A stretch of 64,000 nucleotides of DNA from Hymenoscyphus infarciens (taxonomy: Eukaryota; Ascomycota; Leotiomycetes; Helotiales; Helotiaceae): NCBI GenBank assembly GCA_001414345.1, contig LLCB01000003.1, positions 535,850 through 599,849 on the forward strand. The letters are read 5' to 3'. Shown here one piece after another: positions 22,853 through 35,622 of the stretch. Position 1 is the stretch's first letter. The number at the start of each line of letters is the position of its first letter. The translations under genes and the position numbers were made by a program. The notes under the pieces are model-generated. The model saw nothing but the letters and a program-made list of their open reading frames with translations, ran no database searches and had not been told where the DNA came from.

Positions 22853-24064
22853 GGAGCAGAGCTCTGGGTCTGAGTATCATAGAGGATTGAGTGTATAGTG
22901 AATAGAAGTGTAGATTATAGACGCGGGAGTGATGTGAAGCAGGGGTGGGGGTTTGCTTGTGGATGTTGTAGTGTGGGTGTTGTATAATGATGGAGTTTTT
23001 CACGATTACAAAATGGATAGGGGCGGATGGAATGTTTATAGAGTGATGAAAATGAATAGATGAATGATTGAAATCATACTAGTTTATTGTCAAGTTGGAG
23101 TATTGACGTGATCAAGCCGTTGGAAGGTCGTGCTCTGTATGCTGTCTTTGTCTGGGTTTACTAGCCGTGTTCCAAGACGAGTAACTACTCGGGTGGTTTG
23201 ATGGGGGAGTTGGACTGGGAGAAGAGATAAAACTGAGGAGTTGTGCTTTGAGTGCTAAGAGGTGGTGGAGGGAGAGGGTTATCCTTCAGGTTCCGCAAAA
23301 ATAAGACACTCTTTGGAAGGAATTGCGTTGCATTCTTGTTCGCAACCGACAGTTCAGAGATATGGACCTTGTATCTTTCTTCTCGCTTCGCACTCAAAAA
23401 TTTGGGCATGCTTTTTGACTCTGGTACTAAAACCTGGAAGTAGGGTTATTATCACGCTCACAGTCCTTGTTTTCTGGTCTATGAAGGCTCAATGTGCTCT
23501 TTTCGTCGATCAAATGGATGAGCAGGAAGTGATCCACTTCTAAGGAGCCTGCTGGTGAAGGGATTTGTTTTCGGGAAGGCTCGTGTGATATGTTTGAGTT
23601 TGCTTCTATTTGTTTAACCTCTGTGCAGATCGAGTGTGCTTCAAGAGCACTTCCACACAAACCTTTCCAAATCATGCTTAAGTGACTACGGTTGGAGGGT
23701 ACTGTGACCTGGAGGAAACATGTGATTGGAATAAAGCACATGTTTCGATTGCGGCTAGGTCATAGGCTATGGACAACAGGAGACTTCTACTTCTCGCAAA
23801 AAATATTATCTACCACAGTCCCATGCCATGGAAGACCCAAACTGGCTATTGCCAAATTAGCGAGTAAATGGAGGAGGAAATCAGATGACTAGATTTCCAC
23901 AAAATTTGAGAGTACATCTTGGGTATAAAAAGGGAGGTTGGCCCTCCATCAATTCCAAATTCGAATTCTTTATTTGGTGCATCAAATCCGGTTAAGTTAA
24001 TCGAGAGAGCTTTCCATCAAACTGCCTTTTCAACTTTAGCAGACGTAATTTGCCAACTTCAAAA
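22853..24064. other. Intergenic stretch of 1.2 kb
   Basis: It holds the 3' UTR of the DUF1365 gene and the promoter of the MYND gene. Minus-strand frames at 23185-23409 and 23427-23741 have no recognisable motif and are not called. Confidence 0.5.
23924..23931 (+). promoter_or_regulatory. Candidate TATA box of the MYND gene
   Basis: TATAAAAA lies about 140 bases upstream of the ATG at 24065 in otherwise GC-moderate DNA. Position and match are suggestive only. Confidence 0.4.
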
Positions 24065-25792
24065 ATGTCACTCTATGTGCACCCCGAACCGGGCCCGAAT
24101 GGTCTAGAACTGGTTTTCAGTTATAGACCAGAAATCGATTTTTGGATGAGACCACGAGTAGTGCCCCGACCATCAACTCCCGACCTTTCCATCCCCGCTG
24201 GTAGAAGCCTTCACGGCATTCAATACATTGAACCCAACCTTACTCCTTGGCAGCAGGATGAAGTGAACCGGCGCTATACCGACTTTGCATTTCCAGAAAT
24301 GATTCAAAGGTTCAATCAACTTCCGCGTCCCTCTCATGCACCGTTGGGTAATTCACGAAACGAGTGGCATTTCGAGCTCCGCGAAGGTGTGGTTGTAGGG
24401 GATAATACTGCTTTTCTGCACTTTATTAATATGGATTCCTCGATGCACTTTACATTTGGCGGCGTCCTGACAACTATTTCTAAGTCTGAACAGGCAGTTG
24501 AACTTCTCTATTTATTCCTCCGCCCTTTTATTGGGGGTTTTTCATGGAGCTCAACTTTGCCTCAACCTCAAGACTTCTTGACCACTCCGTTTGCGCCATC
24601 AAGTTGGTCAACTAATGATGCGGAACTTGCCGACTGCTTGGAGTTTGTGTTCAGAGATGTAGGTTTGTGCCCACAACTATGTCAAATTGGTAGGACAGGT
24701 CCGCGGTTTGAAGGATTCAGAGTACACTTTTGGATCAACTACATGACGCGACGTTGGGACGAGATAAGGAGAACTGGATGGCAGGAAATAGAGAATGAAA
24801 CTCGCAGAGCAAAGATCGTTTGTGCCAATTGTGGAAAATCAGCTGTCGACAAGTCCTGGCGGTATAGGGTTTGTCGACCTTGTCAAGAAGCAGCCACAAA
24901 AGACTCCAATGAAACTAAGGAGTGGAGCACACTACCCAATCCTGCTTATTGTTCACGCTCCTGCCAAAGAGCACATTTCAATCAGTATCATCGGAAAGAC
25001 TGCAGTTCGAAAACTGTCGATTCGCAAACTCGCGTCCTTGATTTTCTGGCCGATATTCCCTGGACGAAGGAGGACGATGAGTTCATGAAAAGTATTGGTC
25101 TCGTTCTCCCACGGGAAAACGAAAAACCATTGCGCGTCCGGTAAGTTTGAAACAAATGCTGATTTTCGTCGTCGCAATAATCTTTGCTTCTCTGCCCCAA
25201 AACATCCTCGACTGACAGGTCCATTATTAGGGATGTTGTCAGACGTCTTGTGCTCACAGGGACTGATTCACCGGAACTCTTGAAGAAATATGTGCCAAAG
25301 TATTCAGATTCTGGCAGATACCCGCTGACGCATGAACCAAGCGGAGCACTCCAACGTTCGGCCAGATGGTATGTGTTGCTGAACCCCCCTAGGGGCTCAA
25401 ATATGTACGCAAGACATGCACAGCGTGATGCAACATGTCCTCCATGGAACCCACGTCCACCCAGCTCGGTAGAAGCCGAGCATATCAGGTTTATCAAAGA
25501 GATCCAAACCCAAATCAGAAACTTGCATACTCATCGCCATGGCACAATGAATTATGGTGTGGCCAATAGTCTCAAGGATAAGACTATTTGCGAGTACCTT
25601 GCTTGGCAAGTAGAACGACGAAGTGTCGTCCGCACTATGCTTTATGCCGCGCTAGATTCGATGGATCGTGGTATTGCTCCTGGAAGCGGTGGTCATATTG
25701 AGCTGGCGAATGTGAAGGGAGAGGATTGGTGGTATGAGCTTGAAAAGCGGTACTTTGAAATAAATTCGGGGGAAAACACTGAGAATTCCTGA
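24065..25792 (+). CDS. MYND-type zinc-finger protein
   Basis: Exons 24065-25140 and 25219-25792 give 549 residues. The 78-bp intron has a GTAAGT donor, a GACTGAC branch site and a CAG acceptor in phase 2. The ATG at 24065 has an A-rich context (CAAAAATG). The zinc-finger Cys/His pattern begins at residue 253: CANC, then CRPC, AYCSRSCQ and HFNQYHRKDC, the C-x2-C...C-x3-C...H-x3-C arrangement of MYND, with a longer than usual central loop. The N-terminal half (about 250 residues) and the C-terminal 190 residues match nothing I know. MYND fingers bind proline-rich partners in transcription or signalling complexes; no SET motif is seen, so it is not a methyltransferase of the SMYD type as far as I can read. 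Confidence 0.85.
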
Positions 25793-26099
25793 AACGAACA
25801 TTGAGCTGGAGTGTGAAGAGCGGAAGGATGAGGAGGAAGAAATCTTTTGTAAATTAATCGTGAATTAGGAAAGGTTACATTCAACATCTGCTAGACACTT
25901 ATTTCATAGTAAAGCAAGATATATCTCAGAGCATTCGTTTGTTGTGCTATAACGACAGTTGAAATTTGAATAATAGTGAGCCATAGCAGGTCTCTAAATT
26001 AATTTTGAAGGCGCTCGCTCCAGTTTTGCTAAGCTAGGAAGTGTAAACAACGAGTTACCCAAGCAGCAGTCGACTCCACCATCCGAGCGGCCCCTAGTA

Positions 26100-26609
26100 C
26101 AGTGAGTTGCGAGTTTGCCCACTCTTTTTATAATCCGAGCTTTTTTTTTTTTTCAAAGCTTTCTCCCTCTTTTCTTTAGAAGACAGAAAATAAAAGTACT
26201 CTAAAAGAGACGAGGCCTAGCTAGAAAGAAGCGCCATATCTAATTATCTCTCTTCTATATTACTTATTAATATAAAGTAAGTATAACAAATATAAATTAA
26301 AAAATAGATAATTCTTAAAAAAAACCCCTTTTTTGAAATTTTTTACTAACCCTATAAGGTCGATAAGGTACGCTAAGACCTTATAAAAATTAAGACAGAT
26401 ATAAAATTGTCTATTTTTGTTATATAAAGTTTATAGAGTAATAGAGGACATATAGAGCTCTCATTTTCTGTTATCTAGAGTATACTAACATATGTTATTG
26501 TTAATAAATAGGTAAAAGAGTACCTAAAAAGGGGGGAAATCAAGGAATTTTTCAAAAAGCTCGGCTTATAAAAAGGTGGGCAAATTCAAGCTTAACTCGC
26601 AACTCACTA
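26100..26609. mobile_element. MITE with TA target duplication
   Basis: The left end CAGTGAGTTGCGAGT at 26100 and the reverse complement of the right end (TAGTGAGTTGCGAGT, ending 26609) match. The match continues through TTGCCCAC, TTTTTATA and CCGAGCTTTTT, making arms of about 55-65 bp with one small length difference. TA flanks both sides (26098-26099 and 26610-26611). The middle of about 390 bp is AT-rich and noncoding. This fits a non-autonomous Tc1/mariner-pogo type element. It is a different family from the one at 7859. Confidence 0.85.
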
Positions 26610-26851
26610 TATGCACGGGCGAGACAAAAGGGAAGACAATCACGTTGACTCGGTGACCCAAAGCGGCAAGCCGCATAAGCCTTTTGAAAGTTGCTACAAT
26701 ATTGCAATATTGCCACACAATATGTTCCCTCAATGGCTCGCTTGGCTGAATTATGTAACGGAAAATACCTGTCACCGGGTAAACTACATCTGGACCAATT
26801 GCAAAAGCGGCAAAAAGAAGAGTTAAACTCTGTGCAACCACACTCGACCAT

Positions 26852-27348
26852 ATGATCAGAATGGTGAGGCTCTACTACATAAATGAAGCGAGGCCCGGTA
26901 GAGCAAAGCTCATTCTACACCTTCGGTACCCAAATTCAAGCGCCCCCCGCAAAGTTCCCCCATTCTCAGACGAAAACGTAAAGACTATGCCAGTGATAGA
27001 CGTCATCAACGACAGATATGTGGATAAAAGCAAACTGGACCAGCTTTTGAATAACTTATTGGGAACAGGCAAGTTTGAAGACTGAAGTCGATGTAAGTGA
27101 GTTTTCGCGGTTTATTGGATTGGGTATCTTCTAACACATTTGTTCGCTAAGTTTAGATCTAAAGATCACGTCATACTCACTGTACCACGAAGACTCTCTA
27201 AGGTATGCTTCCCTTGATTCACAAATCTTGCCATTACAATATCTGTAATATAAGTCGAATCCCGTAAAGTGCGTCGCTAATCTGGTTGTAGCTAGAAAGA
27301 GAAGGAATCCGTCGCTGGGAGAAGGCTAGGTTGAAGCCGCTTCTTTAG
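26852..27348 (+). CDS. Small three-exon hypothetical protein
   Basis: A coding-like first exon (26852 to about 27072) begins MIRMVRLYYINEARPGRAKLIL and runs to NNLLGTGK. A second short exon, 27157-27202, reads SKDHVILTVPRRLSK. A third, 27292-27348, reads LEREGIRRWEKARLKPLL and stops. The intron 27203-27291 is clear (GTATGC donor, CTAAT branch site, TTGTAG acceptor, phase 0). The first intron is less sure. A GTTTGA donor at 27073 with the TTTAG acceptor at 27156 keeps frame and has a CTAAC branch site, whereas the better donor GTAAGT at 27093 would need a one-base frameshift. The result is a basic protein of about 107 residues. I know no family. It lies between a MITE and the split kinase gene, so decay is possible. 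Confidence 0.5.
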
Positions 27349-27511
27349 GTACAGGGGGAATCACTAGAGTAATAATTCTATATCGCTACTATTATCTAAA
27401 CCTCAAGCGCTAGCTAGTATACATTGCAATAGCATTCTATAATAGCAATTTGAACATTATATCTTTTCGTACGCAATTCTATTTAGTAAGCTGAATATCA
27501 TTCATTCTTTA

Positions 27512-27674
27512 CCGCAATATCATCCTTGCGAGCCCTCATACAAAGTCTTCGTGTCCCTGTTGCAGAAGAGGTGAAGTTTTTCCTACCCCACGTCGAGCTC
27601 CATAATCTTTTAACTAAACCAGTCATCTCCGAAGCAGCCTCAAGAGCGAAATTCACTAAATGTTACGATACAGA
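27512..27674 (+). pseudogene. 5' piece of kinase-like gene split by a retrotransposon
   Basis: An open stretch reads AEYHSFFTAISSLRALIQSLRVPVAEEV, continues FFLPHVELHNLLTKPVISEA and ends in KFTKCYDTD at the retrotransposon edge. Removing the element and one copy of ACAGA joins it in frame to DRVVDQIYLGARKIFAILV at 35621 onward. Two stops lie just before 27512 and no ATG is seen, so the true 5' end (perhaps another exon) is unknown. Fungal kinase-like genes often begin with such a VPxxEExxxFLP...L helical leader. Confidence 0.75.
27670..27674. repeat. Target-site duplication, left copy (ACAGA)
   Basis: ACAGA directly precedes the left LTR and is repeated exactly at 35618-35622 after the right LTR. 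Confidence 0.93.
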
Positions 27675-27804
27675 TGTTGAAAGGATAGTATGAGGTTCGA
27701 TATAATTGTATTACTTGAGCAATTCCAGAGAGGAATTGCTCTCTACTTATATATAAGAGGGTTTAAGAAGACTTATATTATATAATAGGTATAGATGTTT
27801 AATA
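27675..27804 (-). repeat. Left LTR (3' LTR of the element)
   Basis: 130 bp, starting TGTTGAAAGGATAG and ending TGTTTAATA. It differs from the right LTR at about sixteen positions, every one a transition. Confidence 0.93.
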
Positions 27805-30800
27805 CTCTTACTTAATCTAAATACTCCTAGATTATAATACTAATATACTTTAATAAACCTTTAGCTAAAAAACCTTTAAAGGATAAAAAGCTAGAGAAGA
27901 ATATATAAGTAATAAGACTAATTAGAGTTCTTTAAGAAGTTAATTTAAGGTATTAACTTTGTCCTCTTCTTCTATATCTATAGTATATACTAAGACGCCT
28001 TCTATAGTTAAGTTACCTAGTATAGTATCTCCTCTTATACTTATATTATTTATATAGTTATAGTTATCTAGGATATAGTAGAAATCCGTTAGCTAGTCTA
28101 GTTAATTCTTAATGTACTCTCTTAAATATATAAGAAGTTGCTTATGCTTTACGTCCTTATCTCGTCTTTTAGGCGTGTTAGTACTAGGCTTAACTTTAAC
28201 TTTAATTGATTAATCGATACTAAGTAGATACTTAGTACCGTTAGTTTTAATACGCCTTTATATACTAGTAAAACGTTTAATTAAGAGTCCTTTATACTTA
28301 GCGTATATAATATTAGTAGGCCTCGTTAGTAAGGGTTAGAGTAGTATTTAAAAGGCTTCTTTAGAGAGTATAGCGGATGCCTAGTATAGTAGAGGTAGTA
28401 GAGTATTAAGACGACGGCGTTTTAGAGACGGCTTAATTTTAGGACTTTATATAGTAGGTGGTAATATATCTCTTATAGGTTCTACTGTTTCTACTACTCC
28501 TATAGTTTCCACTGCTCTTATAAGTTCTACTGCTCCTACTACTTCCATAGCTTCCATAGCTTCTACTACTCCCACTACTTCTATAGCTTTCATAGCTTCT
28601 ACTACTCTCACAGGTTCTATATCCTCGTCTTTGATATCGTCTAAATCAGTACTCTTATACCTAGGGTACTTGTTAGAGGCCTATTCACTCTTAGAGTCGT
28701 CCTAGGCTAGGTCTACTAGAATAGGTTTTCTTCCTTTTAAGAGCTTCTAAGGACAGAGATCGATAACTTTATTTATTAGTACTCTAATAAAGAGAGTATA
28801 GTTATAAGAGTTAATTCGAGTACTAAGAGTAACTTATTTAAAACCAGTAGCTTTAAGGTAACTAGGACTCTAAGGCTACTGTTTAAGATAGTCCCGGTTA
28901 CTAGCGAGGTTCTAAATAAAGTAACTCGAGATAGCTAGACATCTCCTAACTAGGCTAGTATTACCTCCCCCGTTAATCTATATATTAAGGTTTCTTATAC
29001 CTCTATCCTTTCGTAGATAGTTAATAAATTTCCTTTATATACTAAGTAGACTTATAAAAGAGATAATATTAGTGTCTTAATACTTAACTTTAGCGTTAGC
29101 GTCTAGAATAAGGAGTCGTAGACCTATAGAGAGTTTTCGTTTAATAACTATAACCTAGGTATACTATAGTATAGTAAGGTATTATAGCTAATTTATTTTA
29201 ACCTAGGTTTCTATCTAAGTAACTATAAGTATAATAATTATATCTTAGGACTTAATTTAGTCTAGGCTAAAGATATATAAGAAGTATTTAAATAGAGAGT
29301 AGTATTTATTTATATTATCTTACTAGTTTACTTTTTCCTACTTTATATAATAGATAATAAGGTGTTATATAATCTAGTAGAGTAAGTATACTCTATTATA
29401 GGTACTATTAATTTTAAATAAGTAATACTAGATATTATAACTAGTAGAGTTAGTCTTTAAACTTCTAAGTAATAGGAGTTTTAGGTGTCGAGTATTAATA
29501 TTTATAAAGTTAAAAAAGAGTTCTTTTAAGAGAGTAATAGCTTTTAACTTCTTAAGAGTTATACTAGAGACGTTTCTAGTATTCGACATTTTTTAAGTAG
29601 GATAAATATCTAAAAAAGGATAATTTATAGATAATAGAGAGAGTTTAATTATAAGATATTCAGGTATTAAGTATATATAGGTGGTTGGTATAGTAGCTAG
29701 GGCGCTAGGTAGTCGACTACGTAATACGAATCGTTAGTCTTAGTAATATAATCTCCCTTTATAATTCGTGTTATATAGTTATATAACTTTTAAAAACTAT
29801 AATAAAAAACGTTTTTTAAGTACTAGATCTATTCTTTAGTATTTAAAGGTATAATAGTATAAGTATAAAGAGTATATTATATAACCTTCCTTTGTTTTCT
29901 TTAAAGTATTAGATATAGCTCTATAGTATTTTTAAGCGAGTATAGGGTAATAGCGATACTCTACTAAGCTTTTAGACACCTCTCTTCTTAATACCTATTA
30001 AGAATTAGAACTTCTTAAAAGTATTCCTAAGAAGGGGTTTTATAAGTCTATCTACTACTTACTCTTTTATACTAATAAATATAAGGTTTACATATTCTTC
30101 AGCTTATACTTCTCTAATCTTAGTATCTTAGGTAGCGATATGCTTAGTACGGTTATAGTAGATAAGGTTTTTTATAAGTGTTATAGCCTCTTAATTATTA
30201 TAAAGGATTACTATAATAACCCTTAGTTTAGTCTCTAAGATAAGCTAGTCTAGGAGACGTCGTAGTTAAATAGCTTCGTTTATAGTATTTATCTCCCTTT
30301 TAAGCTCTACTTTATATAAGAATAGTAAGACCGTAGCCTATCTTTTAGATAACTATAAGATAGCACCGCTATTAATATTAAAGAGGTATCTAGAAGTAGA
30401 TTATCTAGTTTTATAGTATCTAGCCTAGTCAGTATCTAAATAGCTTATAAGTCTCTTAAGCTTACCTTAAAACACTAAGTTATAGCTTATAATACTCTTA
30501 AGATAACATATAATTCGTTTTACCACTGTCTAATATTTATTAGTTAGATTAGATAAGAATCTACTTATAATAGACATAGAGTAGGTAATATCTAGTTAAG
30601 TACTAAGTATAGTGTATATAAGTAAGCCTATTATAAACTAATATTAACGTTTAAAGGTCTTTAACGCCTCGTAGTCTTTAGAAGTACTTATAAGATAATT
30701 ATTTACTTTTATTAACATATAACATATCTTAGCTTTAAGTATATTAAAATTATAAAGTATTTTTTTAACATAGGCGTATTATTCTAACTAAAGAGTATAT

Positions 30801-33800
30801 TACCTTCTATTATAAGTTACTATTATTCTAAGATAGAAGGCTACTAGTCTAAGATTAGATATCTTAAATTATTAGCTAAGTACTATTTTAATTTTATCGA
30901 TTTCTTTTATTAAGCTACTAGTAATAAGAAGGTCGTCGACATAGGCTATAATAATAATATCTTTATAATAGAAGACTCTAGTATCTATATTAAGTAGTTT
31001 GAAGCTAAGCGTTTTTAGAAAGCTATAGAGAGTGTTATACTAGACTTTAAGAGCTTGTTTTAATTTATAAAATGCTTTTTTAAGTTTATAGACTTTAGTA
31101 CTATCCCTCTTACTATTTAGGAGTTCTATATAGACCTCTTCTTCGATATTGCTATATAAGAAGGCAGTTTTAACATTTATTTATTTAATCTCCTAGTTTA
31201 GAGTAGTAGCAATTATAAAGATAAGTTTATAGCTTATTAGCTTTATAATAGTAGTAAAGGTTTTATTAAAGTTAATACTCTCTTCTTATTTAAAGCCACG
31301 GACTACCTAGCAAGCCTTATACTAGATAACCTAGCCTTTGTTACCTATCTTAAGTTTATAAACCTATCTACTTATAAGAACCTTTTAGTTTACTAGTCTA
31401 TCTACTACCTTCTAAGTATTATTTTCCTTAATAGAGTCTACTTCCTTATCTTTAGCCTCCGTCTACTTCTTAGCTTCGGTATAGACGTAGACTTGTTTAT
31501 ATATTTATAGTTTAAAAACGTTATATTATACCTAGGCTAGTAGTATTACTATAAACTATAACTCGTTGATTAGCTAATAGATAAGAGCGAATAGTAGTAG
31601 GTTAGAAGAGAGTACTAGTTAAAGACTATAGTTATCTATATAGTCTACTATATCGTCTAGTAAGGTTCTAAGACTACTAAGGTTAGATCTATCGTTGTTT
31701 ATAAGAGGTTATAACCTTTAACGTATTTATAACCTTAATACTCTTATAATAGTAGGTATAGCTAGATTATGATATATAACGATTATAAGCTTTAGTAGTA
31801 GTAGAGTAGGCGAGAGTATTACTTCTTTATTTTAATAAAGTACTAGAATATTGTTTTCTAAATCGTTAGATAGCTTTATAAATCTAGAGCCTTTAAGCTT
31901 AAGTAAAGGTAGTAAGTAACCTAGTCTTAGGTATACTTATAGTTTCTTTATTTAACCTCTTCCTTTTAGAGATATAGGTCTTTAATTATTTATCTCTTAT
32001 TAGTGTATTCTACTAGTAGTCTATAACTTATATTTATAAGACTCCTTAATTAGCTTTATAACTACTTTAGTAGTATTTATAGTAGCTCTCTTAATTTTAA
32101 ATATAGAGTTAGCTTTAAAGTTAATTGTCTTACTTCGTTGTTGATTAGAATCTGCTTTATTAAGTCGTTGGTTTAGAGTAATCTTAGAGGCGGGGACTTT
32201 AAATACTAGTTCTTTTACTTATAAGTTAACTTATATTTCGTTAATATAAATATTATTAGCTTAAACGATTTTCTTATTAGTAGTCTAGATCTACTTAATA
32301 TAATCTCCTTCGTAGTTTATTAGACATCTAGAAAAAGTTTAAGCCTCTTTAGACTTACTCTTTTTAAGCTTATTTTTAAGAACTATATACTATAACCTTA
32401 TAATTCTTAAATAATTAATATAAGAGTATAAGCTAGTAATAGCTTTAAAGAGAGAAATTTTAGTAGCTATATAAATACGTCTTTAGTAAAAATAGATAGA
32501 GGTTTATAATAATTTAAGTTAAAGGTAGTTGACGTGAAAGTTAAAGCAGTGTCTTCTTATTATTTCTACTATCTACTATAAGGTTTAGCCTAGGTGTTCA
32601 GCGGCTCTATTTATCTTAGGATTATTTAGAATTATAGTTTTAAGTATAATACCTTCTTCTTTAAGATATTTGCTAAGAGTAGTACTAATATATTTACCCC
32701 TGTTATTATTATAAATATAATAGATCTGTCGTTTAAGGTGCTTATAAGTAGCCTTATATTCCTTAAAACAGGCTAATATATTGCTTTTATATTTTATACT
32801 ATAAGCTTCTACGTCTTTTGTTTTATTATAGTAAAAGTATACCTAGTATTAAAAACTAAATAGTCTAGGTTTTAGAGGCCCTATAACGTCTATATATACT
32901 AATTCTATAAGATAACGTCTAGGCTCTATATAGCTTAAATAAGGAACTGATTTTATACGCCCTTCTATATAGGTAGTATAGGTATAGCCTTTTATATATA
33001 TCTTTTTATCTATATCGTAAGATCTTTTACAAAGTACCTCGATTACTTTATCGCTTATATATCTTAAGCGAGTATACTAAGTTATATTTACTAGCTTATT
33101 AGTATAAGTAATCGGCTTTAGCTAATGTTTTAGAGTATAGGCGAGAGCGTAGTAGGAGCTTATATTAGCTTAGAAGTGCTAGAAGTCCTTTACGCTCTAT
33201 AGGCTAAATTATAGTACTAGGAAGAGTTCCTAGTATTAATATCTAGAGGTTACCTTTAATAGTAAGTTTATAGACGTATAGGTTTTTAGTATTTAGTAGA
33301 GTTTAAATATGCTTATATGTCTTTTATAAGTCTACTTAAAGTCTCTTATTTAATAGCTATAAGAAAGAAAGAAGATTAGCTTCTAGAGTAGAGTAGTAGA
33401 GTATATTAGATAGTAGTAGTATCTATAGTCTAGTTTCTATTTCTATAACTAACTTTACTATTCTTTTAGAGATAATAGGTAATTGTATTCTACTAATACC
33501 TACTACTGCTTATAGTTCGTTAAGGTCTAGAGGCCCTAGATTTATAAAGAGTGACTTCTAGTAATAGATAGATTTAAAGCACCTACTATCGATAATCTAT
33601 CTTTATAATAAGGATTTAAGCGTCGAGGCTCTTAGTGCTTTAAGATTTAGTATAAGATATACTATCTAAGCCTAATAAGGGACAGAGTAGTAGTCGGCTT
33701 CGTTGTTTTAGTCGATAACCGATGGTCTTATAAATGCTATAGTAGTAGTCTTAGTATTCTTATCTCTTAGCTTCTTTTTCTAATCTTAGGTGTCGCCTTA

Positions 33801-35487
33801 GAGGCGAGGACGCTTCTTACGTTTAGTAGCTTTTATAGCTGCCTTATTAGCTATTTGCTTATTATAAGCTGGCTTTAGATAAGAATGTTTCTTAATATAG
33901 TTTGCTTCTAGATAATACATTTTTCTATAATATGTATATTTTAGTGTTTTATTAGTTCTAGATTATTTATAAGCGAGTATACCTATTATTATATTATTAG
34001 TATCCGTGGTTATATACTATTCCTCTTTTTAGACTACTACTATAAGTTTACTAATAGGTGTAATATAGTTAGTATTGTTAACGTAGTTATGAGTCTAGGC
34101 CTAATATCCTTTAAAAGTATTATATACTAGAGTAAGGCCGAATATATAGAGTCGGCTAAACTAAGGATCTTTGAGTTTAACGTCTAGTAAGATAAGTAAG
34201 AGCTCGTAATCGATCTAGAGGAACCGAGAGTTATACTCTTAGATAGAGGCGAAGACGTTAAGCTATAAAGATAAGAGCTCGCCTATAAGTTAATCGAATT
34301 ATACTAATCCTTTAGACTAAAATCTATTCTTAAGTTTTATAAGAAGTTATAGAACATCGTTACTATCGTTCTTAATATAGTTCTTAGCTAGAAAGCTATA
34401 CTTACTACGTATTATATAAGATCCGACGTCTAAGAATTTAACTTATTCTTTATCCTCCTTTCTATATTCTTTTTTCTTAGCTACTATTAGTTCTAGGATA
34501 GTAGCTTATCTAGAACCTATAGCTTATACTACTAAGAGGGCATCTAGTTACTACTTCTTATAGGTAATAAGCTGCTTATAGTAGTAGTCTTTAATATAGA
34601 GGTTGTTGATAACTCGTCTTTCCTATTTAGTCTAGTTAGCTTTATCGAGCTCTTAGATATTATTCTAAGTTTAATTTTTAATAGATATAATTAAGAAGAA
34701 CTAGGTAGACTAAGAGTAGAGGAGGTAGGAGTAATAGATGAAGGTTCTTTAGTGTAGAGTCTAAAGATATTTATAGAGCTTGAAGGAGGAGGAAGAAGTT
34801 CGTTTTCTAATAAGGATAACTTAGTAGTATTAGAGCTAGTATTAGTTTCGGATTCGGTTTCGGATTTAGATTCTAAGAGTATATAGTTAGAGTCTTTGAG
34901 TAGATTGTCTTTATAGAAGTGTTTGAGATAAGTTTAAAGAAGAGTTTGAGTATAATAGGGAAAAAGATTAGGCCTAAAGTATAATATAAGTAAGTATTAT
35001 CTTATTTTCTTTATTATTCGATAGGCTAAGAAGCGCTTTCTTAAGGCTACTTCTAGCCTCTTTTAACTCATTCTAAATTAGTTCTCGGTAATCTTCTAAG
35101 ACCTTATTTCTTCTAATATATTTATTTTGAAATTTTCGCTTATATTAATATGATTTTGTAAGCTGTCTAGGTAGTATATTAAGAGGTTAGTGTTTTTAAC
35201 TTCTTTAAGGTCGCTGAGTTTTTTACTACTAGGGAGCCGTATAGGCTAGGTTAGGGGTTGACCTGGTATTTTAGTACTTAGGTGCCTTAGTACTTTTATT
35301 ATAATATGTATTAAAATGAATTAGAGGTAGTAATACTAGGTATAATAGACATAAGGGATCCTGTTTTTGAATTATAGTAACTTATATATCTATTAGTAGA
35401 ATACGCTTATACTAGGTTAAGAAATTATTTAAGGACTTAGCGGTAATTTAATTGATAAGTCCGAGGTGGAATTCCAGGCTTATAACC

Positions 35488-35617
35488 TGTTAAAAGAATA
35501 GTATAAGGTTCGATATAATTGTATTACTTGAGCAATTCTAGAGAGGAATTGCTCTCTACTTATATATAAGAGGGTTTGAGAAGACCCACATCACGTGATA
35601 GGTACGGATGTTCAACA
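35488..35617 (-). repeat. Right LTR (5' LTR of the element)
   Basis: 130 bp, starting TGTTAAAAGAATAG and ending TGTTCAACA. Its right half is less mutated than that of the left LTR and keeps an intact TCAACA end. Confidence 0.93.
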
Positions 35618-35622
35618 ACAGA
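35618..35622. repeat. Target-site duplication, right copy (ACAGA)
   Basis: Exact copy of the five bases at 27670-27674. Confidence 0.93.

Larger units (their letters stand above)
27675..35617 (-). mobile_element. Copia-type LTR retrotransposon, RIP-inactivated
   Basis: The element is 7,943 bp long with 130-bp LTRs (27675-27804 and 35488-35617), a 5-bp target duplication ACAGA, and the TGTTGA...TCAACA termini. The reverse complement just inside the right LTR, GGTTATAAGCCTGG, looks like a primer-binding site, so the element reads on the minus strand. In that direction the reverse-transcriptase box YVDDLLIT is legible (codons at 30932-30943), which places it in Copia. A degraded zinc-knuckle-like stretch of gag lies near 33890-33960. 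The whole body is AT-rich and TpA-rich with stops in all frames, as RIP produces. The element is longer than most Copia elements (5-6 kb); extra or nested sequence may be present. Confidence 0.93.

Noticed and set aside
23427..23741. Minus-strand frame of 104 codons with an ATG.
   Set aside because: No motif, no intron signals, and it lies in the likely promoter of the MYND gene.
26552..26851. Minus-strand frames over the right end of the MITE.
   Set aside because: They run through the inverted repeat and have no motif.
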